From NCBI GenBank assembly GCA_014058105.1, contig JACGCM010001954.1:62001-126000 (forward strand): a DNA stretch of 64,000 nt. The letters run 5' to 3'. Shown in pieces: positions 47,454 to 59,193 of this stretch (position 1 is the first letter of the stretch; each line of letters starts with the position of its first letter). The position numbers were made by a program, and so were the translations under genes. The notes beneath the pieces were generated by a model. It worked only from the letters and a program-made list of their open reading frames with translations. It ran no database searches and was not told the origin of the DNA. This DNA comes from Kingdonia uniflora (lineage: Eukaryota; Streptophyta; Magnoliopsida; Ranunculales; Circaeasteraceae).

Positions 47454-48408
47454 CATATATCACAGTTCTTTTTTTTTTTTAAGCAAAAGAGAAGGAATAT
47501 ATTACTTGCCTGAAGGCGGGGGGGGGGGGGGGAGAGAGTTTACAATAGTGTTGGCTTCTAAAACCTCAAAAAGTTTAGGAATGGGGGAACCAACTCCCCT
47601 AGCTGCCAGAAAATGAGCAGTATAATTACATCTGCGGTCAATATAATCAAAAGAAAAGTCTAAAAAACAAGCTGCGATGGCTCTCAGATCCGGGGCAAGA
47701 GTAAGCGCTCCCCAGGACAGATCCTCTGGGCTCTCTCGAAAACACGGACGAGCCTCTGATAGACTGACAAAAGAAGGATCCTCTGTAGGCCTAGACCCCT
47801 GGCAACCTCCAACCCTCTAATCGCGGCGATCGTCTCAGCCTCCTCTGGGTCTGCGGCGCTGGACGGGCTAAAACCTGCACAAATAAGAGCGTTTAGATAA
47901 TTCTTAATAGTAAAACCCGACCCCCCAGGCTTATCCCGGGCAATCCAGGAAGCATCCACATTGACGATGTGCCATCCCTCTCGGACCTAGTATTAAGGTT
48001 GGATTTGTCTAATGGTTTGGGACGGATTAGAGGGAGAAAGGTGGGTCATGTGAAGCTGCTTAGCGTGTTGCAGAATGTCTTTAGTCGCCTTTGTCTGCTG
48101 GTCGAAGATGAGACTGTTCCTGCTAATCCAAACAGCAAAAGAAATAGTGCAAAAAAGACTGCAGAAAGAAAATAAATCCATGGGAGGATGGATGCTTTGA
48201 AAACAGCGTTGGAAAGTGAGGGACACCGAGTCCGAATAGCTCCATCTCCTGAAATCCATCGCGAGATCAGATTCAAGCCAAATATCTTGGATTTTGGAAC
48301 AGAAGAATAAGGCATGCGTGGTCGTTTCGTCTTCGATGCCGCAACGAGGGCAGAGTGTGTCCCAGTCTCCAAGGCCATGCCAAAGGTTGAAACATAAATC
48401 ACAGTTCT
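47454..48408 (-). mobile_element. 5'-truncated LINE copy with poly(A) tail and 16-bp target duplications
   Basis: The copy is on the minus strand. Its 3' end is a T-run on the plus strand (from 47470), i.e. a poly(A) tail. Target duplications are 47454-47469 and 48393-48408 (both of the form CATA.ATCACAGTTCT, one mismatch). Coding remains: zinc-binding CPRCGIEDETTTHALFFC near 48330 and the region ILQHAKQLH, then RNase H starting VDASWIARDKPGGSG at about 47960. Its end is blurred by a 15-base G-run at 47518-47532. A clean case of target-primed insertion of a truncated LINE. Confidence 0.85.
47684..47959 (-). pseudogene. RNase H domain of the truncated LINE
   Basis: The frame reads DASWIARDKPGGSGFTIKN, AAIRGLEVARGLGLQ and RILLLSVYQRLV. 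The first Asp is present, the Glu region is readable (EEAETIAAIRGL), and the DS motif reads LLSVYQRLV, so the second Asp is lost. The upstream zinc-binding and linker frame (48259-47993) is separated by a stop. It belongs to the LINE copy and has no independent function. Confidence 0.75.
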
Positions 48409-50120
48409 ACTTGTACAATTATTTCCTTTCTCTCCTCTCTCACAATGTAACAACAACCCCGTCATATTCAATTTCTGCTGGGTGGACTCGTTGCTGGACT
48501 TGTTTACACCATTATTGTTTGTAGTGCTAAATATTGTTTGTAATGCTAAATACATATAATTAGGCTCCAATTGAAATGATTAATAAGAGAATCACGTTAT
48601 GTGAATCTCAAGTAGAAACCAACTCTTGAACAATGCTAAAAGCTAGCAACTGTATGGAAGACAATCTTAATCTAAACTACTTAACATCATATTAATCGAG
48701 TATTTCTCTTCTAATGTTGCTGACGAAGTTGAGATTACTAATACTCGGACATGATGAAGCTTTGCTGAAAGATATCAACTTAACCTCACGTGATGTAGTG
48801 CTACGTGGCCCCTCCTAATTGGGTCCTCCGCTCCTTAGCTTACCTCCTCAACAAATTCGCGCTTTACCTTTAGTATATAAAATCTCATTATGATATATTA
48901 TCTCTTTATTAGTACGGGGCGGTGTTTTTGCCACTTTGGACAAGTTTGTCATTATCTCCAGAGATAAAGAGGGGTCCTCATTCGCTGTGGGTGCCTCGAG
49001 AATGGCACATGAAAGGGTTGTTTTGGAAGTTCAAGTTTTAATGGGAAAAATTGAAAACACCAAGCCCGACAAAAAAAAACTCACTTCTCCTCCCCCACTC
49101 AAAACTCATCTTCTCTTCCCAGCATAAACAAAACCCAGTGTTTTAAATAAAAAACTCACCTTCTCTTCCTAAAACAAATTCAGCAATCTCTCTTTCTTTA
49201 TCTCTCTCTTCAAACTCCTAGAAGCCATAATTTCTCCAATCTTTCAATTTCATAAAAAAAAATCATAGTTTCCTGATCTGATTTGGTTTGATTTCGTCAT
49301 GGGTTTGAATTGAGTTTGCATCTTTAACACCAGTAAAGCAGAGTGGCGTTATTGTTGTTTCAATCGATGATATTTGGGGAATGTTTGGATGTGTTGAATC
49401 AGTTGTTGCACAAGAAAGAAGACGATCTAAATGTCAGTTCGTTTTTTCAATTTTGATTTGTTTGTTGTAATAGTTGAATGTGTAATTCAGTAGTTTTTGA
49501 TTCAATTACTGAAGACAATGGAAGCAAACGGCAAAAGATTCAATGGTTGCGAAAAGAATCTAGATGTTCTCATATACGAATTGCAAGGAAGATGAAAATC
49601 TACCCATTAACTAATCTTTTTGAATCACTCTTTGTTTCTCATGAAATCCAATAACTCTAGAACTTTCTTTTTCTGGAAACCTCCTCTTTGGTTCTCATGA
49701 GTCATGTCCTTCAATATTTCTTCAATGATATACGACATTGAATTATGGATTCACCTAAATTGTCTTTAATTTTTATGTATTTTTGTTAATTTGATTGTTG
49801 TTTGTAGAGAGAATGGCCGAGATGGAGAAGAGGCTTTAGGGGTTTCAAAAGCTTATTGCTCAGAATAAGGGCAGCTAAATCGACAAGGAATATCTTAAGG
49901 AAGTGAGGAAGTGGATAATAGACGCTAGAAATGAAAGATATACCGCTGAGATTGCAAAGTCGGAGAAAAGGCTTTAGAATGAAATAAAACGTAGTCGGCT
50001 GGCGGAGGAGATGGTAATGGTATGACTACATTATTATTTTTTCCATTAGTTTATAGGCTAATTTTTTTTTGTTATCCTATAGGTTTATAGTCTTATGTGA
50101 TTTGGATATTAATTTGGCAG
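48409..50120. other. Mostly non-coding; weak promoter-like start of a gene remnant
   Basis: A TATATAAAA box lies near 48874 and a CT-rich leader-like stretch at 49080-49260. Between 49811 and 50020 a plus-strand reading gives coiled-coil-like pieces (AEMEKRL, LKEVRKWIIDARNERYTAEI) broken by stops. I recognise no protein. These could be the first exons of the fragment that continues with the NAC-like exon. Confidence 0.35.
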
Positions 50121-50309
50121 ACTCTGGGGAAAAAAAGGCTAAAATGGAAGAGTTTGAAAAAGTATGGCAATCGATTGGCTTTGTTTTTAGCCCATCTGAT
50201 GTTCAAGTGGTTGATTACTACTTACAGAAAAAAGTTTTGGAAGAACCAATGAAACTCTGCCCCATAAAGGAAGTCGACATCTATGCAAACCATCCTAAGG
50301 TTCTAACAG
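50121..50309 (+). pseudogene. NAC-domain N-terminal exon fragment
   Basis: The exon is bounded by an acceptor (TTGGCAG) and a donor (ACAG|GTATCT). It encodes IGFVFSPSDVQVVDYYLQ and KKVLEEP, then IKEVDIYANHP, which matches NAC subdomains A and B (usual pattern GFRFxPTDEELVxYYL, then IxEVDIY). NAC proteins are plant transcription factors; this exon would give the first third of the DNA-binding domain. The next NAC exon is not found downstream, so it is a fragment. The exon itself is open, and Asp-Val-Gln replaces the common Glu-Glu-Leu. Confidence 0.75.
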
Positions 50310-50477
50310 GTATCTTCTTTCAAATTATTAGGTCTGTGTATTTTTTGTAGCTTTTATTTTCATTTATTTGTCTTCTATTTATTGTCGTTATCCTTTGTTA
50401 TTTTAGTCTTTTGTCTCTACCTGTGAAATATGTGTTCACTATTTTTGTAAAAATTAAGAATAGTATGTAAAATGTAG

Positions 50478-50620
50478 GCCAAACAAGTCTAATTATGCAA
50501 CTGATAATCTCACAAAGAAGAGCCAAACAAGTCTAATTATGCAACTGATAATCTCACAAAGAAGAGCCAAAAAAATCTAATTATGCAACTGATGATCTCA
50601 CAAAGAAGAACCAAACATAA
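50478..50620. repeat. 44-bp tandem repeat, just over three copies
   Basis: GCCAAACAAGTCTAATTATG starts at 50478 and 50522, with diverged copies at 50566 and about 50610. The first two copies are identical over the unit. It lies downstream of the NAC-like exon, in presumed intron. Confidence 0.9.
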
Positions 50621-51537
50621 GTAAATAGTTAATCCAACAAACATCTAATGTGCTGAAATTATTTGCATAAACAAACAGGTGTTTTTGAATGTCGTATATC
50701 AACAATTACAACTAAAAGGTAAGTATAATTCTCTTTCCAACCTTCTATAAATCATAAAGGAAAAATAAAGGTAGCAAAAATAATTTGACAGTCTTGCTTA
50801 CTCTATGAACTAGCCACAATGTATGATTTCATTTGTTTCACTTACAATTAAAAGGCCAGTATATAGTCGTTAAATTTATCTTCCTACGTATCCTTTTATG
50901 ATACGAATGGCATTATTATAGTTCCTTGCAAACATTGATGGAACTGGAAGCCACTAGCCCCATTTCTGAAGCCTACTATTAAGAAATTTATCTAGAAATA
51001 GACTTAATAATAAATCCCATATATATTTTTTACAATATTGAAACACTATGCATATAAACACAAAAGCTTACATCGACGCGAATACTAGCTCCACAACATA
51101 AGCGGAAGTAATCTAAGGGAACAGGGGGAATGACCTAAGGAAAACATCTTTATACCCTTTAACTTTCGCAACTCTTTAAGTTGGTCTTATTTTATGTTGG
51201 ATTTTCTACAATCCAAGTGTACATAAATATAATATATGAGTATTGTAAATAGAATTTGTATAACTCAATACATAGAGAAGTTACATACATACCTTAAATT
51301 AATGATACTACTGTAAATGTTTTATTCTTTTATGTCATTGTTTCGTTTGAGTTCAATCAATGTTCTTCGAGCTATTCATTTATACATGCATAATATCTTT
51401 GGTCATTATGGTTAATAGTGCAGATATTGTAAGGGTTGTCGGGACATAGTAACTATTAATTCCTTTAAAGGAATCCGCATCTACATTGTTATTTCTAATA
51501 GTTCTATTCATTCAATTTTCAATAATCAAAATGTAGC
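50621..51537. other. No gene recognised
   Basis: AT-rich sequence between the NAC-like and kinase-like fragments; nothing recognised. Confidence 0.4.
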
Positions 51538-52872
51538 GGTTATATGTCCCTTGAGTATGCTATGCAAGAAAACTCTCTAAAAAGTTCGATGTATTCAATT
51601 TCAGAATATCCCTATTAGAGATTGTCACTGGAAAAATGAACACAAACATTCATGATTACAGAGAATCCTTGAGCCTTTTGGGATATGTAAGTGCATGCCA
51701 AATGTTTTCTACAATTTAATTTGGAGAACCTTCACTTTCCCGCTTATTCCAACTAAGATTTCTTTGTACTTATTTTCAGACATGGAAATCATGGAAGGAA
51801 AACAGAGTGGAAGAGATAGTGTAGTAGCCTACTCGTAGCCTTCGACAGATAGCCGAAGCCCACTTCATAGCCTACTCGAATGTACCGAAGCCCACTCTAT
51901 CCCTAAAATAGGCCCCCTAGATATCCCCCAGAGACGAACCTTCGACACCAAACAAAGCTTTGGGGACAGATCGGTACATTGTAGCAGACATCCTTCGACC
52001 ATATCTACATATGGTCAAAGTATGACAAGAAAGACAGACAGCTCACATGACAAAGCTTCGAGAACGGATTAACATCCTACAGCAGAAATCCATCGACCTC
52101 ACTAACACACGGTCGAAGTAAGATAAGACAGGCAACTACCTCATCTGATAAGACAGCGCATTGATTGACCCGTGCATCTACAGTGACAGGTCCAACCACC
52201 ATGTCATTCAGAGACATCACCAATAAATGTTACAATAATAGTACTAGCAAGGCCGGCGCCCACAGCTCGCCAGGATTTCCTGACAGTGTAATCATGTAAC
52301 CCTGACCCACACTTGGTGATTCAGCTCTCTGTGTTTCTATAAATAGAGGAGAGGGGAAACCAAGCGGGGGTTAGAAGAATCATCTCCAGCCTCTTGCATT
52401 TTACCTTCTACCACCCTAACCTTCTATACTCGAAGCCTGTTAATTATTCTTCAGTAATACAATCTGTTCTAAAAATCCTCATCAGAGGTCGTAGAGAGTC
52501 ACATTCGGGCCTCTACGAAAGTATTTGTCTTTAGTTAGATCTTATTTTAGGCCAATTTCTTGTATCCTCTGACTGAAGATCGATTCTACGTTGTGAGAAC
52601 CAACTCCCTCTCTTAACGGAGTTAGCTCCTTATAGATAGTTCATCCAGATCTATCTAAATCATGTTTTCTCATAGAAATCTTAAGGTATGTCCAAGTAGG
52701 ATTGCTGTGTCTACAGGATTTTTCAGATAATAGACCAACCATGTCATATGTACTTTCCATGCTTACGAGTGAAACTGCAACTCTTCCTACCCCAAAGGAA
52801 CCTGTATTTACCCAAACAAAAATGTCGTCAAATCCTGATTCTAGAAATAAACTCACAGCTTCACTTAGTTAA
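51538..52872 (+). pseudogene. C-terminal part of a receptor-like kinase (S-domain/CRK type) split by a solo LTR
   Basis: Exon 51538-51686 encodes GYMSLEYAMQENSL (the GYMxPEYA activation-loop end, Pro changed to Leu), KFDVFNF and LLEIVTGKMN, then LSLLGY. An intron runs 51687-51779. The last exon resumes TWKSWKENRVEEI at 51780-51819, is broken by the LTR, and continues at 52635 as VHPDLSKSCFLIEILR, VGLLCLQDFSDNRPTM and SMLTSETATLPTPKEP to TAA at 52870-52872. These are kinase subdomains VIII-XI and the tail of G-type lectin or cysteine-rich receptor kinases. The upstream catalytic parts are absent. Excising the LTR and one target copy leaves the frame open, so the fragment was probably still clean when the LTR arrived. 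Confidence 0.88.
51820..52634 (+). repeat. Solo LTR, 815 bp, flanked by GATAG duplications
   Basis: It starts TGTAGTAGCCTACTCG and ends CTCCTTATA (a CA end changed to TA). GATAG occurs at 51815-51819 and again at 52635-52639. It is the same family as the 5' LTR at 10877-11672, in the plus orientation. A TATA box (TCTATAAATAGAGG) lies near 52338. Solo LTRs arise by recombination between the two LTRs of a full element. Confidence 0.93.
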
Positions 52873-53535
52873 GGACGGTGTTTTTGCATTGTAATGATGC
52901 ATATTCTCTTTTGATATCACAGGAAATAATCCTTTAGTCTAGGTTTCCTGGGGTGAGTATTTTAGTGGCCACATGGTCGTTAGATATATTGTATCATCGT
53001 ACTGTAATTATAGTAGACAATTGGGGCCACAAGACGTGGGGGTGTTCAAAGTAAAAAATGGAGATTATAAGAGTATCATATGATCACAAAGTTCAAGGGT
53101 ATGAAGCCACAACCAATTTGGGTCGAGCCAGCACTGGAAGGCTACAATTGATTAGTTAGATGTCTCTTGAACAACATCCCATTCTTTGAATGGTTGCTTA
53201 TACAGGTTATAGTTTTATTATGCTTACATTCTATGAATAACGTACTTTTATATCTATAACTTATCAGATAACAGATTATAGTACTATAAATAACTACATG
53301 AGCTTATATTTCTTTTGCGCCTGCTTCATTTTCGTTACATTTTCTTCATTAATCTCTTCTATTTTTTGTTGATGTTATTTTTGTTGTTTTTAGTTTTGTT
53401 TTTAGTATTATGGATTGTACATGTTTGAGAAGTGTCTACTCCCGTTATAAGACTTAATGCACTATTAATTGCATTATAAGACTCAATTGTTGGTAATTGC
53501 CTATATGACTTATTTTGTTTTCTACTAAATTTTAG
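52873..53535. other. No gene recognised
   Basis: AT-rich sequence between the kinase and lysyl-tRNA synthetase fragments; nothing recognised. Confidence 0.4.
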
Positions 53536-54084
53536 ATCGTAGGGCATTTCTTGGAGGAGACATGTGTCAATCCGTCCTTTATCATTAACCATCCACAGAC
53601 AATGAGCCCTCTCGCAAAGTGGCATAGATCAAAGCCTGGACTTACTGAGCGTTTTGAACTATTCGTTAACAAGCACGAAGTATGTTCATGTCGATATTTA
53701 CAATTTACAATTTGCTATATTTTGTTACCTTTCCTTTTTTGTTTTGATGTTCTAATACATACATGTGGTTTCATCCCTCCGTATCTGTTAGGTCTGTAAT
53801 GCATATACTAAATTGAATGATCCCGTGGTATAACGTAAATGATTCTCTAAACAACTGAAGGTACTATTCACTGTTCTTTGATGTTACGCGATATATTCCA
53901 TGAGAATTTTGTTTGAGTAGGTTGTAATTGTTGTTTTTAGGATCGACAATCGGGTGATGACGAGGAAATGGCCTTAGATGAAACATTTTTGGCAGCTCTA
54001 GAGTATGGGCTACCCCCAACTGGTGGTTGGGGTTTGGGGATTGATCGGCTCACGATGCATTTTACTCATTCACTGAATATCAAG
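53536..54084 (+). pseudogene. Cytosolic-type lysyl-tRNA synthetase fragment, three exons
   Basis: Exon 53536-53679 encodes [18 protein letters not shown] and [16 protein letters not shown]. Exon 53792-53860 reads [13 protein letters not shown], then a stop (TAA for a Gln codon) and a second stop (TGA). Exon 53941-54084 encodes [32 protein letters not shown] and IDRLTM, the class II motif 3 (GxGxDR) that binds ATP. All exons have GT-AG borders. The enzyme charges tRNA-Lys; this piece spans only its C-terminal catalytic third and lacks the last exon. Two stops in one short exon make it a pseudogene. Confidence 0.92.
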
Positions 54085-54235
54085 GTTGGTTTTCTTTTGC
54101 TAATAATGTTTTCCAGTGCTGCATTTCTAGATGAAAATATATTACAATTTTGTGGAGGAAACATGTCCAATGAGACATAACAATTCTTCTGCAAATCAAC
54201 ATTGGGTGATGTAAATCCGATAGCGTGTATCATGA

Positions 54236-55520
54236 TTTGTCACTATACGTGTCTTTATTTGCAAATGAGAACATTGATCTTGAACTGAAGTGTCTTCTAA
54301 AGATATTCAACCATGTTAAAGTTTTGAAACTGACCCTATTTTGCGAGAAGGTATACAGCAGCATATCTTCCTCACATCTTATAGTTTAAAATATCTCTCG
54401 CTTTCAATTTCAAGAAATATCTCATCTCTATCAGCATCCATTTTTTTTTTTTTGTTATTTGAGCAAATGATAATTTATCCAAAGGACGAGCTGCAAAACT
54501 CAGCTCCCCTGTTCTATAACCTTTAGCGTTTGACCGTTTGACCTAAAATATCTTTCGCTTTCAATTTTAGAAAATATCTCATCTCTATTAGCGTCATTTT
54601 TTATTTTATTTTTATTTTTTATTTTTAGTAATTTGAGTAGATGATAATTTGTCTAGAGGACGAGCTGCAAAACTCAGTTCCTCTGTTCTATAATCTTAAG
54701 CGTTTGACGTTTAAATGGAAGTATCATTCAATGGATTATGCAAACCTATTAGTGACTCTACTTGGTGTTTCAGCCGATCTGGAGAAACTGACACTGGATT
54801 TCGATTACCTCAATATTAAGCTGAAGGTACGGAAGTATGACAATTAAGTTTCTATGTAATAGTATTGAAATATAACATATGGCTAAAGTCTATTATAATC
54901 ATCTTGGCTCTTCTATTTTAAGCTTCAACCCCAGGATCCCGTGGACAACGTAGATCTTCCACGCCTGAGAAGGACTCAACTCTCTCTTGATTATCTTAGG
55001 AAGCGCCTCAAAGAAGTAAATATACAAACCTATTATGAAGATGAAAAGGAATTATAGATAGTGAACACTCTACTTCAGGGTAAAATGGGTGTTTTTATTC
55101 CAAATGAAGACCTGAAACATTCGGTTCTCCTCTATTCTTTAATCTCAAGCATTTGAAATTTAGATTTTTAAAGCCTAAGATGAGTTACATAGAGATTGTG
55201 GTTCACTTACTCAGTATTTTAGCTCATCTAGAAACTCTTACAATAACCACGAGCAAATTGTTAATACATTATCCCCACAGAATCTACCTAGAGGTATTGC
55301 CAATTTCTTCTTTGCACAATGTACATGATATAGTGTTTGATTTATTGTGAGTGCTTGATTTTATATAGGCTATTACATTTCATACTTCTGTTCTTTTTAT
55401 TTTCAGTTTCAATCCAAGAATCCCGTGAACCTAATTCGCTTAATCTTTCTCTCAATTTCTTGAGGCCTCACCTCAAAGAAGTGGAGGTGACAAGGTTCTC
55501 ACCTGTGGATATAATTGGTT
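54236..55520 (+). pseudogene. F-box/LRR (FBD-like) protein fragments, partly duplicated
   Basis: Plus-strand pieces include ANENIDLELKCLLKIFNHVK near 54255, PLFYNLKRLTFKWKYHS near 54690, LLGVSADLEKLTLDFDYL near 54770, VDLPRLRRTQLSLDYL near 54950 and LSILAHLETLTITTSKLL near 55210. They resemble the leucine-rich and FBD-associated end of plant F-box/LRR proteins, which pick substrates for SCF ubiquitin ligases. A segment with CATCTCTAT, a T-rich run and GACGAGCTGCAAAACTCAG occurs twice (about 54420-54520 and 54577-54690), so part is locally duplicated. Stops separate all pieces. The F-box itself is absent. Family call is tentative. Confidence 0.55.
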
Positions 55521-56100
55521 AAGTAATATTTTTTAGAAATTTAGTTTATTGATTTTTTTTTGGCCTAATTGTGATATGTTATTTATTGCTTTGGACACTA
55601 ATATGAATAATGGACATAAACTTATTCGAGTTTAAGATGATTGGCAAACTGTGTTTTTGATATCTTAACGTAAATAAGTTCATTTTTTAATGTCTCAATT
55701 TTGTTAGGCTTTAACTTTATTGGTTCCACGTCTTATATTTTAAGCCATAATGTTCCCAATTCATAATATGTTTAGACATAAGATATTTGCACTTATTTCA
55801 ACCTAATAGCTAATTTTTAAGTTTTTTGGTACTTTGAATTGTAAATGAGGTTAGTTTAGATTCAATGTTTGACATATTTCTAGATGTATAATTATATTTG
55901 TGAACTATGACCTTAAATTTTGTATTTTAGCACTCTTGGAAATCTCTCCATGGATTCTCTAACTACAACCACTGTTGGTTATTTTGTTATGTAATCTAGA
56001 TTTAACAGTTTTGTAGATTAAATTTGTTGGTTTTATATATTTCTAAAGCCTGGGGATTAAATAATTATATATTTTTTAGCTTTGTTGCATATTGGATCTT
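55521..56100. other. No gene recognised
   Basis: AT-rich sequence after the F-box/LRR fragments; nothing recognised. Confidence 0.4.
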
Positions 56101-56172
56101 TAACTCAAATGGTAGAACATTTGGGAATGGAAATGAATTTCCCAAAATTTTAAGTGATGGTGGTTCAAACCC
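56101..56172 (+). repeat. tRNA-derived SINE-like head (A and B boxes)
   Basis: TAACTCAAATGG (56101-56112) matches an RNA polymerase III A box and GGTTCAAACCC (56162-56172) a B box, about 50 bases apart, as in tRNA-derived SINEs. No tail or target duplication could be set. Confidence 0.5.
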
Positions 56173-56223
56173 TTTGAGATTTGTCAGTGATCGATTTATC
56201 AATCAAGTATAAACTTGAACATT

Positions 56224-56250
56224 CGTGCGTAGCACGGGTTCATAACTTAG
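56224..56250 (+). mobile_element. Possible degenerate Helitron 3' end
   Basis: A short hairpin CGTGC-GTA-GCACG is followed by GGTTCATAACTTAG and then T. Plant Helitrons end with such a GC-rich hairpin about 10-12 bases before CTRR and a host T. Here the terminus is CTTAG rather than CTAG, so the call is weak. Confidence 0.35.
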
Positions 56251-58923
56251 TAGATTTATGAGAAAGAACGAGATCGATGGACCAGATTTGTTCAATTGTG
56301 ATACTTAGGATAGTTTTGACAAAACATGTAGAAGGGTAAAGGTATTTAAGTCTTGTTGGTTTGAACTTGAAGAGTTATTGGTTTTAACTCACGACTTTAT
56401 TTCTCCCAATTCTTCATCTCTCCCAACTCTGGGGTTATCTTCTTTGTTTGTTCAACTAATTCTTCTGAATCTTCTCCAACACTGATTCAATCAAATCACC
56501 TAGATTCTCATAAATCAGAATCGTTGTTCCCCCAACTACATATGTTCTTCACAAAGAAGTGAAGTGATTCTGTTGATTTCTTCATCAAATTAGAAACCCT
56601 ATAATCATCGTCAGCGAGATAGATGGTTGTATTGGGGTTGGAGAGGTTGTTATTAAGGTCTAATCGAGAGCAAGATGAAGTTAGGATTTCTTATTCGTGT
56701 CTCTTCATACGGATAGAAGAGATTAGGTCGAGGTCGTCTTCATCAATTGTGATTGAATCGTCGAATTTGCGTTTCGATGATGATCGAATTCAATTGGAGA
56801 CATGAGGTTGGGGGAATTAGGGTTTAAGAGAGGTGAAGAATTAAGAGGTTGGTCTATTACTTTTCCAGACCCTTCTACTCTTGGTCTGTTACTTTTCTTT
56901 ATCTTATCCCCCGTTATGAAGTTTTATAGCTAAATTAATAGTTTTACTTTTCTTTATCTTCTACTCTTGGTCTGTTTTTCTTTCCAAATATTTTTTTTTC
57001 ATGGAGTAGCATGTTTTTTCAATCAGTGTTCTGTAATTAGTTTCTGTAATTAGTTTAGAATCCACAATGGTATAACAGTTAAGGGGCTTTAAAATGGGGA
57101 GGAAACCTGAAATCAGACTTTCTATGAAGCATAAATCTTTATCTGTAGTATTCAGACTTTCATAACGCTAATGTATGTTCCGTGTTACATCCTTAACTAC
57201 TGTGCCGGTAAACAGTATAGTTCTTAGAAGAAATTCTGGAATGAAAGACAGTGCCAAGATAGGTGCTGAAGGATCCTTTTTAAAGCAATTCAGTTCTTAT
57301 GAAGAAATTCTGAAATGAAAGACAGTAGGAGCCCGCAGTAGGAGACCAAAGAGAAGACCATGGCCATGCACCTGCCCCCTTTTCACTTCTCTTTCGATAG
57401 CACCCGCTTTTCTTTCAATAGGCTGGGACGAATCAGTTGGTAAGGCCCCAACTGATATCTGTAGATACCAGTAAAAAGAAGAGATTAAGAACATAATATA
57501 GTACACTATCTAATGCAAGATCTATATCTATAGATACAGAGTTTATTCGGGTACATCTCTCATACCATCTATGATAGTTTGCATTGAATTTTACCTTTAT
57601 AATTGTGGTCTTTGTTATGTTTTTGCTTTCTTATTTCAGCGAGAAAGTAACGTCTGTTGGAACTTTTATGATAATGATAACATGTTCATGAGCCTCCCAG
57701 CAAGACTATCTTTAAGGTATAACACTACACATTTGCTTACATATCTTTAAGGTCTTCGTATCGCATCAAGGAAATTTGTTATTAATAACAATAAATGTTA
57801 CTAAGGCTAAGGGGTCCCATTCTGATCTTACTAAGTCTAATAACCTGGAGTTTTGCAATTGCTTTTTATGAGTAAATAGAAGTGTCTTGGAAGTTATTTG
57901 TGAATGTGTTGTAGATTTCTTATTCAATTAGATGGGCACCACTAATGTTTTTGGTAGTCCCCAAAACTAAGTGGTGTTTGATGTTACTGGTTTAGGTATG
58001 TTTGGTTACCAAGTCTTCTTAGTATATACATAAGATTGTAAGCTTATGGCCAAATGAGCTATAAATGGAGAGATAGTGTTTTCATTAGAGAAATGTTTTC
58101 TTTGTTGGGGCATTTTTGGTTGAAGAATTGGGTCGTTGAATCTAAAAATCACCGCGGTTCCTGAGTTTCGGATCCAGATTTATATCCTTTGTTGCAAGTT
58201 AATAGGCATGAAAAATGCCTATTTTTATCCTTCAATTTACATTATCTAGGAACTTATTTTATGTTTCACTGGCCCTAATTGAAGTATGTTTGACTACTGC
58301 AGGTAAAGAGACATTTGTGATCAAACATTTCTTAAAGCCCAACTCTTACAAGCTAAAGAGTTGTTGTCAAGAGCTACTAGAGATGACCTTGTGCCAAGAG
58401 CTGCTGGAGCTGCTAGAAGACTTAGTAGTCAAGCCTAGCTAAAATCTCTCCACAAAATCAGGAGTGGTTGAGGGAGATGAGGACTTTTTGTTAGGTTAAA
58501 GAGGGAGAGTTGTAAAGAAGGAGTTATCTTTTACTCTCTGAACACCACCGTAGCTTTAAGTATTCTTCAAAGAAAATGTTGTATTATTTTTGGAGAATCT
58601 TGGAAAATTTAAATTGGGAAATCAATGATGTAAGTTTTTGTTTATCAATAAATTCTTTATATTAATTTATATTTTCATTTACTTAATTTGATAACTAGAA
58701 TTATGATTTGATCTATGCATCCCTGAAGAACGACAACCCTCTTGTATACTACAAAACCCGATTTGATACCGTTTATCACGAGTACTTCAGTAAAAATTCA
58801 TGTTTGAGCTATACTGCAGGACAATCTTTAGGGTCTAACCTGGAGAGTTGTATTGTACGCTGATCAATTATATGTTATATCCTATTTCTTGAATTGTGTA
58901 ATCAAGTTTATTTTTTGATACAG
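56251..58923. other. Low-coding region with isolated exon-like pieces
   Basis: Small exon-like segments with acceptor and donor sites occur at 57640-57717 (reading MSLPARLSLR) and 58303-58440, without recognised family. A GC-richer patch at about 57220-57540 looks compositionally like organellar DNA. A small frame at 56623-56805 has no recognised domain. Confidence 0.35.
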
Positions 58924-59193
58924 TCAATAGGTATGATACTCGGCTATATCTTGCCTCCCACAAGGTACATGAATATCCCTTTGCAACTTTGTATGTTTTT
59001 ATCGTTTATAAGCCTTGAAACTTAGTATTATTCAATGTTTCAGGTGTACGGTGGAAAAACAAGGCTTTTATCTAAGGAGAAAGGGGACAAAATTGAGGGC
59101 AAGGCTTCTTTACTTGCTGTGCTTGATTACTATGTTAGCATGCAAAGTAAGATTTTCATCTCTGCTTCTCCTCACAACAGGCACAGCGCTTTG
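58924..59193 (+). pseudogene. O-fucosyltransferase family fragment, two exons
   Basis: Exon 58924-58964 encodes RYDTRLYLASHK. After an intron, exon 59044-59193 gives VYGGKTRLLSKEKGD, then ASLLAVLDYYVSMQSKIFI and SASPHNRHSAL before a GTAAGG donor. This matches the C-terminal part of plant GDP-fucose O-fucosyltransferase-family proteins (usual pattern LASG-IYGG ... A-LDYIVS-ESDVFI-S--GNMA). In those Golgi-lumenal enzymes this segment lies near the donor-binding end. The terminal motif reads ASPHNRHSA in place of SYDGNMAR. No other exons of the family were found nearby, so it is a fragment. Confidence 0.75.

Noticed and set aside
47518..47532. Run of 15 G bases as a possible regulatory or quadruplex element
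   Set aside because: It lies in the 3' part of a truncated LINE and is most simply explained by slippage or sequencing of a homopolymer.
49250..49800. Complete host gene with leader, introns and NAC-like exon
   Set aside because: Only one NAC exon is recognisable, the upstream coiled-coil pieces contain stops, and no following exon was found.
54084..54180. Extension of the lysyl-tRNA synthetase reading beyond 54084
   Set aside because: After the GT donor the frame loses similarity; the continued open frame is intron read-through.
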